Of a DNA stretch of 64,000 nt, positions 7,873 to 16,698 are shown piece by piece (position 1 is the stretch's first letter; each line of letters starts with the position of its first letter). The stretch is from Corynebacterium falsenii (GTDB lineage Bacteria > Actinomycetota > Actinomycetes > Mycobacteriales > Mycobacteriaceae). The stretch is from positions 62,001-126,000 of the forward strand of contig NZ_CP083646.1 of assembly GCF_020099275.1 (NCBI RefSeq), given 5' to 3'. The notes below the pieces were generated by a model. That model was not told the DNA's origin. It ran no database searches and saw only the letters and a list, made by a program, of their open reading frames with translations. The position numbers were made by a program, and so were the translations under genes.

Positions 7873-9990
7873 TTAGTTCTGGGAGTTGCCCGTGCGCTCG
7901 GCCACGATCTCTGCGGAGACGTTCGCGGGAACCTCGCCGTAGGAATCGAAGATCATGGTGAAGTTTGCGCGGCCGGCGGTGCGGGAGCGCAGGTCACCGA
8001 TGTAGCCGAACATCTCAGACAGCGGCACCTTAGCCTTGACAACCTTGGCGCCAGCGCGGTCATCCATGGACTGGATCTGGCCACGGCGGGAGTTGATGTC
8101 GCCAATGACGTCGCCCATGTACTCCTCGGGCGTGATGACCTCAACGGCCATGAGCGGCTCGAGCAGAACCGGCTTTGCCTTCGCAACGGCTTCCTTCAGC
8201 GCCTGGGAACCGGCGAGCTTGAAGGCCATTTCGGAGGAGTCAACCTCGTGGTAAGCACCATCGAGCAGGGTGGCCTTGATGTTCACCAGCGGGTAGCCGG
8301 CGAGGTAGCCGTACTGCATGGCGTCCTGGATACCAGCATCCACGGAAGGAATGTACTCCTTCGGCACGCGACCACCGGTGACCTCGTTGACGAACTCGTA
8401 GGTCTCGTCGGAGCCTTCCTCGGGCTCGAAGGGCTCCACGGCGATGATGACGCGAGCGAACTGACCGGAACCACCGGTCTGCTTCTTGTGGGTGTACTCG
8501 AGCTTCTCGACCGGCTTGCGGATGGTCTCGCGGTACGCAACCTGCGGGGCACCCACGTTAGCCTCGACCTTGAACTCGCGCTTCATGCGGTCAACCAGCA
8601 CGTCGAGGTGCAGCTCGCCCATGCCGCCGATGACGGTCTGGCCGGTCTCTTCGTCCAGCTTGACGGTGAAGGTCGGGTCCTCTTCGGCGAGCTTCTGGAT
8701 AGCGGTACCCAGCTTCTCCTGGTCGGACTTGGTCTTCGGCTCGATGGCCACCTCGATCACCGGATCCGGGAAGTCCATGGACTCCAGGATGACCGGGTTC
8801 TGCTGATCGCAGAGGGTGTCACCGGTGGTGGTGTCCTTCAGGCCGATGAAGGCGTAGATGTGACCAGCGGAGGCCTTGTCGACCGGCTGCTCCTTGTTGG
8901 AGTGCATCTGGAACAGCTTGCCGATGCGCTCCTTCTTGTCCTTGGTAGCGTTCTGCACCTGTGCACCGGTCTCCACGGAGCCGGAGTACACGCGCACGTA
9001 GGTCAGCTTGCCGAAGAACGGGTGCACGGCAACCTTGAAGGCCAGAGCGGAGAACGGCTCGTCCTTGGAGGGCTTGCGGGTGATTTCCTTCTCCGGATCC
9101 TTCGGATCGTGGCCCACGATGGAGCCGACGTCCATCGGGTTGGGCAGGAAGTCGATCACAGCGTCCAGCATCGGCTGGATGCCCTTGTTCTTGTAGGCGG
9201 AGCCACAGTAAACCGGGTAGACCTCAGAGTTGATGGTCAGCTGGCGGATCTGCTTCTTCAGCTCGTCAACGGTGATTTCCTCACCGGCGAAGTAGCGCTC
9301 CATGAGCTCTTCATCGGACTCAGCGACGGTCTCGATGAGCTTCTCGCGGTACTCTTCAGCCTTGTCCTGCAGCTCTGCCGGGATCTCCTCGTAGGTCGGC
9401 TCTGCGCCGATCTCCACGGTGCCGCGCCAGGTGATGGCGCGCATGTTCAGCAGGTCCACAACACCGTCGAAGGTGTCCTCAGCGCCGATCGGCAGCTGCA
9501 TCACCAACGGCTTGGCGCCGAGGCGATCGATGATGGTGTCCACGGTGAAGTAGAAGTCCGCGCCCAGCTTGTCCATCTTGTTGACGAAGCAGATACGGGG
9601 GACGTCGTACTTGGTGGCCTGGCGCCACACCTGCTCGGACTGCGGCTCCACGCCTTCCTTGGCGTCGAACACAGCAACGGCACCGTCGAGGACACGGAGG
9701 GAACGCTCCACCTCAACGGTGAAGTCCACGTGGCCGGGGGTGTCGATGATGTTGATCTGGTTGTCGTTCCAGTAGCAGGTGGTAGCAGCGGAGGTAATGG
9801 TGATACCGCGCTCCTTCTCCTGCTCCATCCAGTCCATCGTGGACGCACCATCGTGGGTCTCACCGATCTTGCGGTTGATGCCGGTGTAGAAGAGGATGCG
9901 CTCGGTGGTGGTGGTCTTACCGGCATCGATGTGCGCCATGATGCCGATGTTGCGGACCTTCTTCAGGTCGGTCAACGCTTCAATTGCCAC
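7873..9990 (-). CDS. fusA: Elongation factor G
   Basis: The protein starts from GTG 9990 (about 705 residues), giving [20 protein letters not shown], the usual EF-G beginning. An in-frame ATG at 10038 would add 16 residues with no family counterpart. G1 [23 protein letters not shown] and NKMD mark the GTPase; domains II-V follow, including GMGELHLDV and [13 protein letters not shown]. It translocates tRNA and mRNA on the ribosome and helps recycle ribosomes. It belongs to the str cluster, 363 bp after rpsG, a larger gap than usual. Confidence 0.96.
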   Translation of the reverse strand: MAIEALTDLKKVRNIGIMAHIDAGKTTTTERILFYTGINRKIGETHDGASTMDWMEQEKERGITITSAATTCYWNDNQINIIDTPGHVDFTVEVERSLRVLDGAVAVFDAKEGVEPQSEQVWRQATKYDVPRICFVNKMDKLGADFYFTVDTIIDRLGAKPLVMQLPIGAEDTFDGVVDLLNMRAITWRGTVEIGAEPTYEEIPAELQDKAEEYREKLIETVAESDEELMERYFAGEEITVDELKKQIRQLTINSEVYPVYCGSAYKNKGIQPMLDAVIDFLPNPMDVGSIVGHDPKDPEKEITRKPSKDEPFSALAFKVAVHPFFGKLTYVRVYSGSVETGAQVQNATKDKKERIGKLFQMHSNKEQPVDKASAGHIYAFIGLKDTTTGDTLCDQQNPVILESMDFPDPVIEVAIEPKTKSDQEKLGTAIQKLAEEDPTFTVKLDEETGQTVIGGMGELHLDVLVDRMKREFKVEANVGAPQVAYRETIRKPVEKLEYTHKKQTGGSGQFARVIIAVEPFEPEEGSDETYEFVNEVTGGRVPKEYIPSVDAGIQDAMQYGYLAGYPLVNIKATLLDGAYHEVDSSEMAFKLAGSQALKEAVAKAKPVLLEPLMAVEVITPEEYMGDVIGDINSRRGQIQSMDDRAGAKVVKAKVPLSEMFGYIGDLRSRTAGRANFTMIFDSYGEVPANVSAEIVAERTGNSQN

Positions 9991-10353
9991 TGGGTAACCC
10001 CACTCATTTCGTTGTTGAGCGGCCCAGGCGCCCGTCATCTCTGTTTCGTTCAGGACACCGCAGGAGCCGCGGGTTTTTTACGTACTTGATCCATTGTGCC
10101 AGTTCGTTGCGGTTTTTTCCTGTTGGAGATCGCACTTTTTCTCGGTGCTTTTACTCCGACGCCGCTACGTCCGGTGTTGTGTTGGCCTTCGCGATCGTGG
10201 ATCACAGTCGATTCGCCGCGCTGGGGAGCACGGTGCTGGCCTTGTGCGCCAGTATCTCAGGCACGCAAGCTCTATATTCTACCAGGCTTTTACCAGGCCA
10301 AACTTGATTCGAGCCCCATCTTCACTCGTGGAAGATGAGGCATCGAACACCGC
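9991..10353. other. rpsG-fusA intergenic region
   Basis: A 363-bp stretch without a gene. It includes a hairpin (CATCTTC/GAAGATG, 10318-10339) after rpsG, the promoter candidate near 10276, and a long fusA leader rich in A tracts on the minus strand. A direct repeat TACCAGGC occurs twice near 10280-10296. Confidence 0.5.
10276..10305 (-). promoter_or_regulatory. Possible fusA promoter
   Basis: Minus strand TAGAAT (10281-10276) is a strong -10; a weak AAGTTT lies 18 bases upstream. This would give fusA independent expression with a leader of ~280 bases. Confidence 0.35.
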
Positions 10354-10824
10354 TTACCAGCGGTAGTGAGCGAAGGCGCGGTTGGCCTCTGCCATCTTGT
10401 GAGTATCCTCACGGCGCTTCACGGAAGCACCGAGGCCGTTGGAGGCATCCAGGATCTCGTTGGCGAGACGCTCAGTCATGGTGTTCTCGCGACGCTGGCG
10501 GGTGAAGGTCACCAACCAACGCAGGGCCAGGGTGGTGGAACGGCCCGGGCGAACGTCAACCGGCACCTGGTAGGTGGCGCCACCGACGCGGCGGGAGCGA
10601 ACCTCGAGGGCGGGCTTCACGTTGTCGAGAGCCTTCTTGAGGGTCAGAACCGGATCGGTACCGGTTTTCTCACGGCACTGCTCGAGTGCGCCGTAGACGA
10701 TGCGCTCTGCAGTGGACTTCTTGCCGTCGAGCAGGACCTTGTTGACGAGCTGGGAAACCAAGACGTCGCCGTAAACCGGATCCTTGACGAGCGGGCGGGA
10801 AGGTGCTGGACCTTTACGTGGCAT
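10354..10824 (-). CDS. rpsG: 30S ribosomal protein S7
   Basis: A 156-residue protein starting [20 protein letters not shown], with typical S7 motifs ([59 protein letters not shown]). S7 nucleates assembly of the 30S head by binding the 3' domain of 16S rRNA. It lies 3 bp after rpsL, so the two are cotranscribed and probably translationally coupled. Confidence 0.98.
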   Translation of the reverse strand: MPRKGPAPSRPLVKDPVYGDVLVSQLVNKVLLDGKKSTAERIVYGALEQCREKTGTDPVLTLKKALDNVKPALEVRSRRVGGATYQVPVDVRPGRSTTLALRWLVTFTRQRRENTMTERLANEILDASNGLGASVKRREDTHKMAEANRAFAHYRW

Positions 10825-10827
10825 GTC

Positions 10828-11199
10828 TTACTTCTCCTTCTTAGCGCCGTAGCGGGAACGGGCCTGCTTACGATCCTTGACGCCCTGGGTATCGAGGGAG
10901 CCGCGGATGATCTTGTAGCGAACACCGGGGAGGTCCTTCACACGACCGCCGCGCACGAGCACCATGGAGTGCTCCTGCAGGTTGTGGCCCTCACCGGGGA
11001 TGTATGCGGAGACCTCGATGCCGGAGGTCAGGCGAACGCGAGCGACCTTACGGAGAGCGGAGTTCGGCTTCTTCGGGGTGGTGGTGTACACGCGGGTGCA
11101 CACGCCGCGGCGCTGCGGGGAGCCCTTCAGCGCAGCGGTGCTTACCTTCACGGTCTTATCGTGACGGCCCTTGCGGACCAGCTGCTGAATAGTTGGCAT
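10828..11199 (-). CDS. rpsL: 30S ribosomal protein S12
   Basis: A 123-residue protein starting [15 protein letters not shown] at ATG 11199; a longer in-frame start at 11217 would add six residues not found in the family. [11 protein letters not shown] and [12 protein letters not shown] keep lysines at the positions where streptomycin resistance changes normally occur, so the sequence is of the susceptible type. It is the first gene of the str cluster. Confidence 0.98.
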   Translation of the reverse strand: MPTIQQLVRKGRHDKTVKVSTAALKGSPQRRGVCTRVYTTTPKKPNSALRKVARVRLTSGIEVSAYIPGEGHNLQEHSMVLVRGGRVKDLPGVRYKIIRGSLDTQGVKDRKQARSRYGAKKEK

Positions 11200-11507
11200 G
11201 AACCGACTTTCTGTCAATGGATGTGTGGTCTGTTTCCCTCACGGACGATGAACCGGCTTTTAAACGTGCGTAAGCCCGTCAGCCGCTCTCGCTGGCCTAC
11301 GGGGCAAAAAAGATCCAACATGGAGCACGTTCTCGGCCGGTTTCAGTGGCTCAAAAACAGTGGCTCGCTGGTGACCCATGGTCACGCGGCGCTTGCCGCC
11401 GGATCGTCCTAGTTTGGGGACTAACGTAGGACACTACTAGAAGCCCTGGTGGATCCCAAATCACCGTCCACTCCCCTGGGGGCGGCGCTCAGCTGCCCTT
11501 TGCGGGG
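11200..11507. other. rpsL leader and gap to idi
   Basis: A 308-bp stretch without a gene. On the minus strand it carries the rpsL promoter candidate (11431-11459) and a leader of ~225 bases with several G/C-rich inverted repeats. No terminator with a T run separates the carotenoid operon from rpsL, so read-through is conceivable. Confidence 0.5.
11431..11459 (-). promoter_or_regulatory. Probable promoter of the rpsL-rpsG operon
   Basis: Minus strand TTGGGA (11459-11454), 17 bases, TAGTGT (11436-11431). Both hexamers and the spacing fit a housekeeping sigma factor in corynebacteria. Confidence 0.5.
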
Positions 11508-12058
11508 CTAGGACTCGCTGATCGCATCGACGAGTCTCCGATCCGACAGCTGCTCAACCATCCACGGGCTAAACACCTCCGGCATAAGTCTCACGGCCTG
11601 CACCAGCTTATCTGCCTCCACCCACGCCCAGTCGCAGACTTCGTCAGGGTTTGGGTTTATCGACGCCTCCAGGCGCGCAACGTACACCGGGCAGACTCCC
11701 ACTCGACGATTCCGCTGGCATCCACGGCGCGGTAGCTGAACTCCGGCAGGACAACCCTGGGCTCACCGATGTCTGCCCCGAGTTCGTGCGCGGTACGGCG
11801 TCGAACAGCGGAGGCGATATCTTCACCAGGGGCGGGGTGGCCACAGGCGGAGTTGGTCCACACGCCGGGCCAGGCGGCCTTACCCAAGGCCCGGCGGGTG
11901 ATGAGGACCCGGCCGTGGCCGTCGAGGAGGTAGCTGGAAAACGCCAGGTTGTACGGGGTGTGATCCGTGTGAACCGTGGCCTTGGGGTGCTGGCCGATGG
12001 GGGTGGCGTGCTCGTCGAGGAGGACCACGAGTTCGTCGGTCGCGTGGGTATGCGGCAT
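11508..12058 (-). pseudogene. idi: Isopentenyl-diphosphate delta-isomerase (type 1), frameshifted
   Basis: From ATG 12058 the frame reads a NUDIX-type Idi (DELVVLLDEHATPIGQ, TRRALGKAAWPGVWTNSACGHP, RAVDASGIVEWE) and then runs into a foreign sequence. From about 11696 down to TAG 11508 the next frame supplies the missing part (GVCPVYVARLEASINPNPDEV, WAWVEADKL, FSPWMVEQL). Restoring one G in the minus-strand GAGTCTGCC rejoins them as E(G)VCPVYVAR. Idi interconverts IPP and DMAPP, the starter for crtE. The gene closes the carotenoid operon, 34 bp after crtEb. It is either a recent inactivation or a sequencing error; corynebacteria also make DMAPP directly through the MEP pathway, so loss could be tolerated. 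Confidence 0.85.
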
Positions 12059-12092
12059 GAAGGGAGGGCCTTTCGGTGGAGTGAGTGAGGGG

Positions 12093-13094
12093 CTAGTGAA
12101 TGACCAGCCAGATGAGCGTCATGGTGACCACAACGCCGACCACGTAGTTGGCCCACAGGAAGACCTTCCAGGCGCGGTTGACGCCCACGGCGCCGGCATC
12201 GTCGACGTTCCAGAATCGGGCAGCGTTGACCACGTAGAGCAGGTTTGCCACCGCCACGATGGCGCCGTACCACCCGAGGGTGAGCAGCAAGAGGCTGGCC
12301 AGGGCATAGCACCCGACGGCCAGGCGGACGGTCAGGCGCGGGCCAAGCTCTGTGGCGACGGATTTCAGCCCGCCCTCGCGGTCGGATTGGACGTCTTGCA
12401 CCGCGCCGAGCGCATGCGATGCCGTGCCCCATAGGAAGAAGGCGGCCATGACGATCCAGAACTGGGGTGTAAGCCCGTAGGGCGGGCCGGTCTGCCCCAA
12501 CTGGCGGGTGGCCTCGCCGCTATCCAACAACCCCTGCGCCATGGTGCCACCCACCAGCGCGGGCGTGACGAAGTGCGTCGAGGAGGTGATCGAGTCCAGC
12601 ACAGGGCGCTCCTTGAAACGCAGCACCGGCGCGGAGTAGGCCAGCACCGCCGCGAGGGAGACCGTCAGCCAGAACGCCGAGGCCGGGGTGCCCGCCGCGT
12701 AAAGGATGATCGCCAACGGGACGACCGTGATCGCCGACGTCCACAGGAGCGTGGGATGCAGGCGCTTATCCAACACGGCGCCTTCGACCCCGCCCTTGCG
12801 GGGATTGCGGATGTCCGATTCGTAGTCGAATACATCGTTGATGCCGTACATCGCAATGTTGTAGGGGATGAGGAAGAACAGCACACCGACCACGAAGACC
12901 CAGTCCAACCGGCCGCCGACGAGCAGATAGGCCGCACCGAAGGGGAACGCGGTGTTGATCCAGCTAATGGGGCGGGACGAGCTGAAGATCGCCCAGAGTT
13001 TGTCCTTCCACGTCAGGGTGACAGAGGTTTGGGTGACAGAGGCTTGGGTGGCTGAGGCTTGGGCGACTGAGCGAGGTGATGGTGAGTGGTTCAT
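12093..13094 (-). CDS. crtEb: Lycopene elongase (UbiA-type C50 carotenoid prenyltransferase)
   Basis: A 333-residue membrane protein with about eight or nine hydrophobic segments. Two aspartate motifs of the UbiA superfamily are visible: NDVFDYESD (~104) and DVQSDREGG (~240). In C. glutamicum CrtEb adds two C5 units to lycopene to give flavuxanthin. The first ~28 residues are a Ser/Ala/Thr/Gln-rich low-complexity stretch made from a 15-bp repeat and are not expected in the catalytic core. The start overlaps the crtYf stop by four bases (ATGA), so translation is coupled. Confidence 0.9.
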   Translation of the reverse strand: MNHSPSPRSVAQASATQASVTQTSVTLTWKDKLWAIFSSSRPISWINTAFPFGAAYLLVGGRLDWVFVVGVLFFLIPYNIAMYGINDVFDYESDIRNPRKGGVEGAVLDKRLHPTLLWTSAITVVPLAIILYAAGTPASAFWLTVSLAAVLAYSAPVLRFKERPVLDSITSSTHFVTPALVGGTMAQGLLDSGEATRQLGQTGPPYGLTPQFWIVMAAFFLWGTASHALGAVQDVQSDREGGLKSVATELGPRLTVRLAVGCYALASLLLLTLGWYGAIVAVANLLYVVNAARFWNVDDAGAVGVNRAWKVFLWANYVVGVVVTMTLIWLVIH

Positions 13095-13495
13095 GAGCGG
13101 TGTCCTTTCCGCTGCTTTGGTGGTGTGGTAGGTGGTGAATGAAGTGGTGCGGTTGGCGCCGACGGTACAGAACGAGAAGCCCCCGGGTGGAACAGCGCCG
13201 GCACGACCAGCGTGACGAACAGGGAGTAAAAGAAGTCCTCGATGGGGACCGCGCCGATGTGGATTCCCAACCGTTGGGTAGTGCCATAGTCCACAAGCCC
13301 CGCGATGATCATGATGTTGTCGAAGATCGCGGTGAGCACCAGCACGATCACGCTCACCACGCCGACGACCTGCAGGTAGCGCCGCGCGATGCGGGTGCCC
13401 TGCCTGCGATCCGCCGCAGCTAGAGTGCGCCAGCTGTACACGGTGAGCCCCAGCGCAATCGCGAGGAACGGCAGGCTGATGAGGGTGTAAGTCAT
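13091..13495 (-). CDS. crtYf: C50 carotenoid epsilon-cyclase subunit CrtYf
   Basis: A 134-residue protein with three hydrophobic segments and the lycopene cyclase domain signature VPIEDFFYSLF near residue 85. With CrtYe it forms the heterodimeric cyclase that makes the epsilon rings of decaprenoxanthin. The C-terminus is a proline-rich tail (APTAPLHSPPTTPPKQRK). It overlaps crtYe by four bases upstream and crtEb by four bases downstream. Confidence 0.88.
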   Translation of the reverse strand: MTYTLISLPFLAIALGLTVYSWRTLAAADRRQGTRIARRYLQVVGVVSVIVLVLTAIFDNIMIIAGLVDYGTTQRLGIHIGAVPIEDFFYSLFVTLVVPALFHPGASRSVPSAPTAPLHSPPTTPPKQRKGHRS

Positions 13496-13866
13496 GGCGC
13501 TCCCCCTTCGGCCCCGTCGCTCTCGCTGCCCCCGCTAACCGGCGCCCGGCCGTTAAGCAGCCTGCGCACCGCCGTCGTGAAGTTGAGCGTGAGGTAGGTG
13601 AGGAAGAACAGGAAGAACGGTTCCTCCAGGGGAATGTCCGGGGCCAGCTCGATGCCGGTCATGTACGGCGAATCGCCGCGGGAGAACACTCCGAAGGCCA
13701 CCCCCAGCCCATCCCACACGAGGAACAACGCAACCATGCCAACGGCGATGAATGCGGCCCTGGCGGCGTCGAGAAAAAAGGCGAGCTTCCAGCGGTAATC
13801 GCACAAGGCCATGCAGCAGATGACCGCGACGAGTAGCGCGAGGTAGAGCAGGCTGAGGGCGGGCAT
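13492..13866 (-). CDS. crtYe: C50 carotenoid epsilon-cyclase subunit CrtYe
   Basis: A 124-residue membrane protein starting MPALSLLYLALLVAV at ATG 13866, four bases after the crtI stop. The longer frame starting at 13947 lies inside crtI and is not needed. It carries the partner motif IPLEEPFFLFFLTYL near residue 78. It is the other half of the heterodimeric lycopene-type cyclase with CrtYf. Confidence 0.88.
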   Translation of the reverse strand: MPALSLLYLALLVAVICCMALCDYRWKLAFFLDAARAAFIAVGMVALFLVWDGLGVAFGVFSRGDSPYMTGIELAPDIPLEEPFFLFFLTYLTLNFTTAVRRLLNGRAPVSGGSESDGAEGGAP

Positions 13867-13870
13867 AGCG

Positions 13871-15595
13871 CTACGAGTCCTTGCCGGGCTGGGTCGGTTC
13901 CGCCAGCGGCGCCGGGGAAGAATCGCCGCGCAGGCGCTTGATGACATTCTCCGCAGAGATCAGGCACATCGGCACGCCCACGCCCGGCACGGTCGTCGCG
14001 CCAGCGTACAGGAGGTTCGGCACCTTGCTCGCCACGTTCTTGCCCCGCAGGAACGCCGACTGGCGCAGCGTGTGCGCCGGGCCGAGCGCCCCGCCGGACC
14101 AGGAGTGATACCGGCCTTCGAAATCGGCCGGGCCCACCGTGTGCCGCACAACGATCCGGTCCTTGAGATCCGGAATCCCAGCCCACTCGGCAAGTTGATC
14201 CACGGCGGCGTCGGCAATTTTTTCCACCTTGTTCGACGCCACAGCCCGGTACGCCGACCCGTGCCCGATGGTCGGATCGGGGGCGACTGGAATGAGCATG
14301 AAGAGGTTTTCGTGGCCATCCGGGGCAACCGACGCATCGGACTGCGAGGGCTTGGAGACGTAGATAGAATGCGAGCGGCCGTCCGGCTGGCCATATTGCT
14401 CGAAGACCTGGTCGAAGTCCGGTGTCCAATTCTTGCTGAACAGCAGGTTGTGGTGGGACAGCTCCGGCAGCTCCCCGCGCACGCCCAGCATCACCAGCAC
14501 CGTGCCGATGCCCGGGTTGCGGCGGCGCCACCAGCCCTCGGAGTGGCTGCGCAGGCGCTTGGGCAGCAGCGCGGTCTCGGTGTGGTGCACGTCGGCGCAG
14601 CTCACCACCACGTCGGCGGGCACGTGGCGCACTCCAGTGTCTCCTCCGGCGCCGTCTCCAGTGCGCACGCCGATGCCCACGGCGCGGGCGCGCTGCCCGC
14701 CGAGCCGAGCCCGGGCCTTGCCGACGAGATCAGTGGCGTGCAGTGGCGTGGTCTCCACGGCCGTGACCTCGGCGTTGAAGTGGAACCGCACGCCGCGCTG
14801 CTCGGCGAGGCGATACAGCGCGTCGACCACGGCGGTGAAACCACCGGCCGGGTACTGCACGCCCTGCACGAGGTCGGTGTAGCTCATGAGCTGGTACAGC
14901 GCCGGGGTGGTCTCCGGGCGTCCGGAGAGGAACACCGCTGGGTACGACAGCACCTGCCGCAGGCGTACGTCCTCGAACCGCTCCGCCACGTGGCTGGACA
15001 GGCTCGTGACCAGGTTCTTCAGCAGGTTGCCGAGGGTCGGCAGATCCCGAATAGCTTTGAAGGACGCCAGGGAGGTGAACGTGGTGTAGAGGAAGCTCTC
15101 CACGCTCAGGTCGTAGATCCTCCGGGCTTCCTCCAGGTACGACGCCACCTTCTCCCCCGCACCAGTTTCGATCGAGTTGAACAGTTCCTTGAACCGGTGC
15201 GGCTCCGCCTCCACGTCGATCGGGGCATCGCCCTGCGGGAAGACGCGGTATCCGGGCTCGAGGCGGCGCAGGTCCAGCTGCTCTTGCGTGGACGTTCCGG
15301 CGAGGGTGAAGAAGTTATCGTAAGCCTCCGGCATGAGGTACCAGCTGGGTCCGGTGTCCCAGCGGAAGCCGGGGTGGCCGGCGTCCTCGAGCAGCCCGGC
15401 GCGGCCGCCCGGTTCGGAGTTCTTCTCGAAGACCTCGACGTGGTAGCCCTCGTCGGCGAGGAGGGAGGCGGTGGCTAGGCCGGCGATACCGGCGCCGATG
15501 ACAACGGCCTTCGGCGCCGCAGCGTGGCTGCCGGTGGTGTCGCTGCCGGTGGTGTCGCTGCCGGTGGTGTGGCTGGGCGGGGTTGGCGAGTTCAC
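13871..15595 (-). CDS. crtI: Phytoene desaturase
   Basis: A 574-residue FAD enzyme. After an N-terminal repeat of TTGSD units (three copies of 15 bp) comes the dinucleotide motif VVIGAGIAGLATASLLADEG and, near the C-terminus, YAGATTVPGVGVPMCLISAE, both hallmarks of CrtI. It converts phytoene to lycopene in four desaturation steps. The GTG start has AAGGA nine bases upstream. The N-terminal repeat makes it somewhat longer than the usual ~550 residues. It sits between crtB and crtYe in the operon. Confidence 0.93.
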   Translation of the reverse strand: MNSPTPPSHTTGSDTTGSDTTGSHAAAPKAVVIGAGIAGLATASLLADEGYHVEVFEKNSEPGGRAGLLEDAGHPGFRWDTGPSWYLMPEAYDNFFTLAGTSTQEQLDLRRLEPGYRVFPQGDAPIDVEAEPHRFKELFNSIETGAGEKVASYLEEARRIYDLSVESFLYTTFTSLASFKAIRDLPTLGNLLKNLVTSLSSHVAERFEDVRLRQVLSYPAVFLSGRPETTPALYQLMSYTDLVQGVQYPAGGFTAVVDALYRLAEQRGVRFHFNAEVTAVETTPLHATDLVGKARARLGGQRARAVGIGVRTGDGAGGDTGVRHVPADVVVSCADVHHTETALLPKRLRSHSEGWWRRRNPGIGTVLVMLGVRGELPELSHHNLLFSKNWTPDFDQVFEQYGQPDGRSHSIYVSKPSQSDASVAPDGHENLFMLIPVAPDPTIGHGSAYRAVASNKVEKIADAAVDQLAEWAGIPDLKDRIVVRHTVGPADFEGRYHSWSGGALGPAHTLRQSAFLRGKNVASKVPNLLYAGATTVPGVGVPMCLISAENVIKRLRGDSSPAPLAEPTQPGKDS

Positions 15596-15620
15596 GGTGT
15601 TGTGTCCTTATCGTTTCTTG

Positions 15621-15669
15621 TTTTGGTGCTTTGGTGCTTTTGTGCTTTGGTGCTTTTGTGCTTGTGGTG
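15621..15669 (-). repeat. Three tandem 16-17 bp repeats between crtB and crtI
   Basis: Units TTTTGGTGCTTTGGTGC (15621), TTTTGTGCTTTGGTGC (15638) and TTTTGTGCTTGTGGTG (15654) fill most of the 95-bp crtB-crtI spacer. On the transcript they read as A/C-rich and unstructured. They lie just before the crtI ribosome binding site and could affect its translation; no function is known. Confidence 0.65.
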
Positions 15670-15690
15670 TTCTGTGGTGTTTTGTGGCGG

Positions 15691-16698
15691 CTATTTCTGC
15701 CTGCGCCTCGGCGCCTCCAGCAGCGCCCTCGCGGCGATGGCCGCCTTCCGCGGCGAGCTCACACTGACCCGTTCGTGCCGCACCTGTTCGGCGGGCAGGG
15801 CATCAATGGCATCCGTGAGCTCGGCGAAGAGGTTCATGGCGGCGATCACTCCGGCGCGGGCGCCGAAGGGCAGCAGGTCGATGCTGCGATCGGCGGTCTC
15901 CAGGTCTTCGCGAATATCCGCGATGATCACGCGCTTGGCCTCATCGGTTAGTCCATGGCGCAGCGCGTCTGGGAAGTAGATCCGCCCCAGGCCATCGACA
16001 TCCTCGGCGTAGTCGCGCAGGAAGTTGATCTTCTGAAACGCTGCGCCCAGCGCGCGGGCACCGGCGACCATCGTTGCCCGCTCCTCGTCGGTCACGGTGC
16101 GCTCGGCGAGGAAGATGTCCAAGCACATGAGCCCGATGACCTCGGCCGAGCCGTAGATGTACTCGCCGAGACTCTCGGCATCGTGCGTGGCTTGGTGCAG
16201 ATCCATCCGCATCGAATGGAAAAAAGCAGTAACGTGCTCGGGGTTGATGGAACAGCGCTCGGCGGTGCGCCCGTAGGCCTGGAGCACCGGATCCGTGGAA
16301 AAGCGCGTGGACGGGGCCGCAAGCACGGCGCGCTCGTAGGAATCGAGCAGCTCAACAATGTCGTCGCGGCCAAGCCCCGCGTGCTCTGCGGTGCCATCGA
16401 CGATTTCATCGGCGATGCGTACCACGGCGTAGAGGTTGCGAATATCCTCGCGCATGCGCGCATCGAGCAAGCATGTAGCCAGGGAAAAGCTCGAGGAGTA
16501 CGTGGAGATGACCTGCCGCGATGCCAAGCTAGACGTGCGGTTGTAAAGCCCCACATCGGCGGGCGTCACCTGAGCGCCGCGTTTCCTTGCACGCCCGGTC
16601 ATTCCTTTCAACACGTCCTGTCCTTTTGTCCAACCCGCGCGGACTGTGCTGGACAACATGCGTGTCCGCCTTGCCTGCTGGGGTGTCTTACTCGTCAT
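15691..16698 (-). CDS. crtB: Phytoene synthase
   Basis: Squalene/phytoene synthase family protein. YSSSFSLAT, IADEIVDG (first Asp-rich motif), YIYGSAEVIGLMCL and NFLRDYAEDVDGLGRIYFP (second motif) are present. It condenses two GGPP to phytoene. The start is uncertain: ATG 16698 (335 residues, overlapping crtE by 11 bp), GTG 16710, or internal ATGs at 16659 or 16602, the last giving a length close to the C. glutamicum enzyme. I use 16698 for coupling to crtE. Confidence 0.92.
   Translation of the reverse strand: MTSKTPQQARRTRMLSSTVRAGWTKGQDVLKGMTGRARKRGAQVTPADVGLYNRTSSLASRQVISTYSSSFSLATCLLDARMREDIRNLYAVVRIADEIVDGTAEHAGLGRDDIVELLDSYERAVLAAPSTRFSTDPVLQAYGRTAERCSINPEHVTAFFHSMRMDLHQATHDAESLGEYIYGSAEVIGLMCLDIFLAERTVTDEERATMVAGARALGAAFQKINFLRDYAEDVDGLGRIYFPDALRHGLTDEAKRVIIADIREDLETADRSIDLLPFGARAGVIAAMNLFAELTDAIDALPAEQVRHERVSVSSPRKAAIAARALLEAPRRRQK

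Noticed and set aside
7753..10089. 778-codon plus-strand frame opposite fusA, and a similar one opposite tuf (6494-7681)
   Set aside because: Complement of highly expressed, codon-biased genes; product has no recognisable motif.
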